Notes under the pieces: model-generated
Told to the model about the DNA's origin: nothing
Seen by the model: the letters and a program-made list of their open reading frames with translations, nothing else
The model's database searches: none
Made by a program: the position numbers and the translations under genes
Shown: positions 32,405 through 32,914 of the stretch, piece after piece
Position numbering within the stretch: position 1 is the stretch's first letter
Layout of the letters: every line of letters begins with the position of its first letter
Source of the DNA: Rhodobacteraceae bacterium UBA2776
GTDB taxonomy: Bacteria; Pseudomonadota; Alphaproteobacteria; Rhodobacterales; Rhodobacteraceae
Assembly (NCBI GenBank): GCA_002352425.1
Contig: DEIK01000007.1
Location: 1-32,914, forward strand
Length of the DNA: 32,914 nt
Reading direction: 5' to 3'

Positions 32405-32914
32405 GCTGCTTGCCCCGCCATCAACAGGCCAATGGCCGCGCGGTCTCGCGTGCCAGCCTCGATTAGTTCCCCGTCGTGCATCACCACAATCCGGTCAGCC
32501 AAGCTCAATACTTCGTCCAGATCCTCGGAAATCAACACCACGCCAGCACCGCGTTTGCGCGCCTCCATCAAACGGCGCGCCACTTCGCCCGCCGCGCCAA
32601 AATCCAGACCGCGCGTGGGCTGGTTGGCAAGAATAACAAGCGGCTCTTTTTCCAATACCCGCGCCAAAATCAGCTTTTGAATATTACCACCTGACAGCAA
32701 TGCCGCGCGGGCCTGCGCCCCTGGACCGCGCACGTCATAGGCTTTGATCAAATCATCCGCGTGATCCGATATCGCGCCTTTGCGCAGAAAGCCGTGGCGC
32801 TGCACATCATTATCACCCAATCGCTCCAGCACCAGGTTTTCGGCCACCGTCATCGAGCCGACGACACCATCGTGATGCCGGTCCTCGGGGATGCGCCCAA
32901 CGCGGGCCTTGATC
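32401..32914 (-). CDS. ABC transporter ATP-binding protein, C-terminal part (cut by window edge)
   Basis: About 170 residues of the second nucleotide-binding domain of a tandem ATPase of the nucleoside/sugar type (YufO/RbsA-like). The 5' end is outside the window. Visible motifs are VGRIPEDRHHDGVVGSMTVAEN at the start, in pieces VGRIPEDRHHDG and MTVAENLV, then signature LLSGGNIQKLILARVL, then VILANQPTRGLDFGAAGEV and a switch-like LISEDLDEVLSLAD. In the Walker B position the acidic pair is replaced by Asn-Gln, usual for the second domain in this subfamily. The substrate-binding lipoprotein and the first domain must lie to the right. Confidence 0.92.
   Translation of the reverse strand, partial: IKARVGRIPEDRHHDGVVGSMTVAENLVLERLGDNDVQRHGFLRKGAISDHADDLIKAYDVRGPGAQARAALLSGGNIQKLILARVLEKEPLVILANQPTRGLDFGAAGEVARRLMEARKRGAGVVLISEDLDEVLSLADRIVVMHDGELIEAGTRDRAAIGLLMAGQAA

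Overview
The window reads as ordinary chromosome of an alphaproteobacterium, most likely a marine member of the Rhodobacteraceae (Roseobacter group). The grounds are gene content and order: ruvC-ruvA-ruvB running toward ybgC (the tol-pal side), priA facing a DUF484-xerC pair, a bacterial phosphatidylcholine synthase, a DUF1127 protein, a ycjX-ycjF pair, and protein sequences that look like roseobacter orthologues. This is recognition from memory, not a database search. Base composition is moderately GC-rich. No rRNA, tRNA, CRISPR array, complete insertion sequence or prophage was seen.

Layout. 1-3.4 kb: leftward ruvC-ruvA-ruvB, a conserved unknown gene and ybgC, tightly packed. 3.4-6.3 kb: an AT-richer gap with an operator-like dyad, a DUF1127 gene, a two-sided terminator, a small membrane protein, prmA and msrA. 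6.3-8.1 kb: the frameshifted remains of an MFS transporter, an FNR-type box, a YeeE/YedE sulfur transporter and a small membrane protein. 8.1-13.4 kb: priA on the minus strand and DUF484-xerC on the plus strand. Between them lie a decayed piece of a fructose-6-phosphate aldolase/transaldolase gene and a foreign-looking Imm11-type (DUF1629) immunity gene. 13.4-17.1 kb: two EamA transporters flanking phosphatidylcholine synthase, a single-domain globin, and an O6-alkylguanine-DNA methyltransferase. 17.1-22.8 kb: ileS, an FAD monooxygenase, a group III truncated globin, and a non-haem iron dioxygenase of the HalD/BesD type. 22.8-28.1 kb: a large DUF2339 membrane protein with a Lys/Pro tail, then ycjF and ycjX. 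28.3-32.9 kb: truA, then a leftward operon made of the ATPase (cut by the window edge) and two permeases of a nucleoside-type ABC importer and a CodA-like deaminase.

How the genes work together. RuvABC and XerC serve recombination and chromosome resolution, and PriA serves replication restart. The importer and deaminase form a plausible nucleobase salvage unit. In that deaminase the residue matching Asp314 of E. coli CodA is Cys, which points to 5-methylcytosine as a substrate. The most interesting items are that deaminase, the HxD motif in the HalD/BesD-like enzyme (a hydroxylase rather than a halogenase), the orphan Imm11 gene next to the broken aldolase, the dead MFS gene, and the FNR-like box before the YeeE gene. 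I did not find a clear, previously undescribed multi-gene system; most of the window is housekeeping DNA with a few local oddities.
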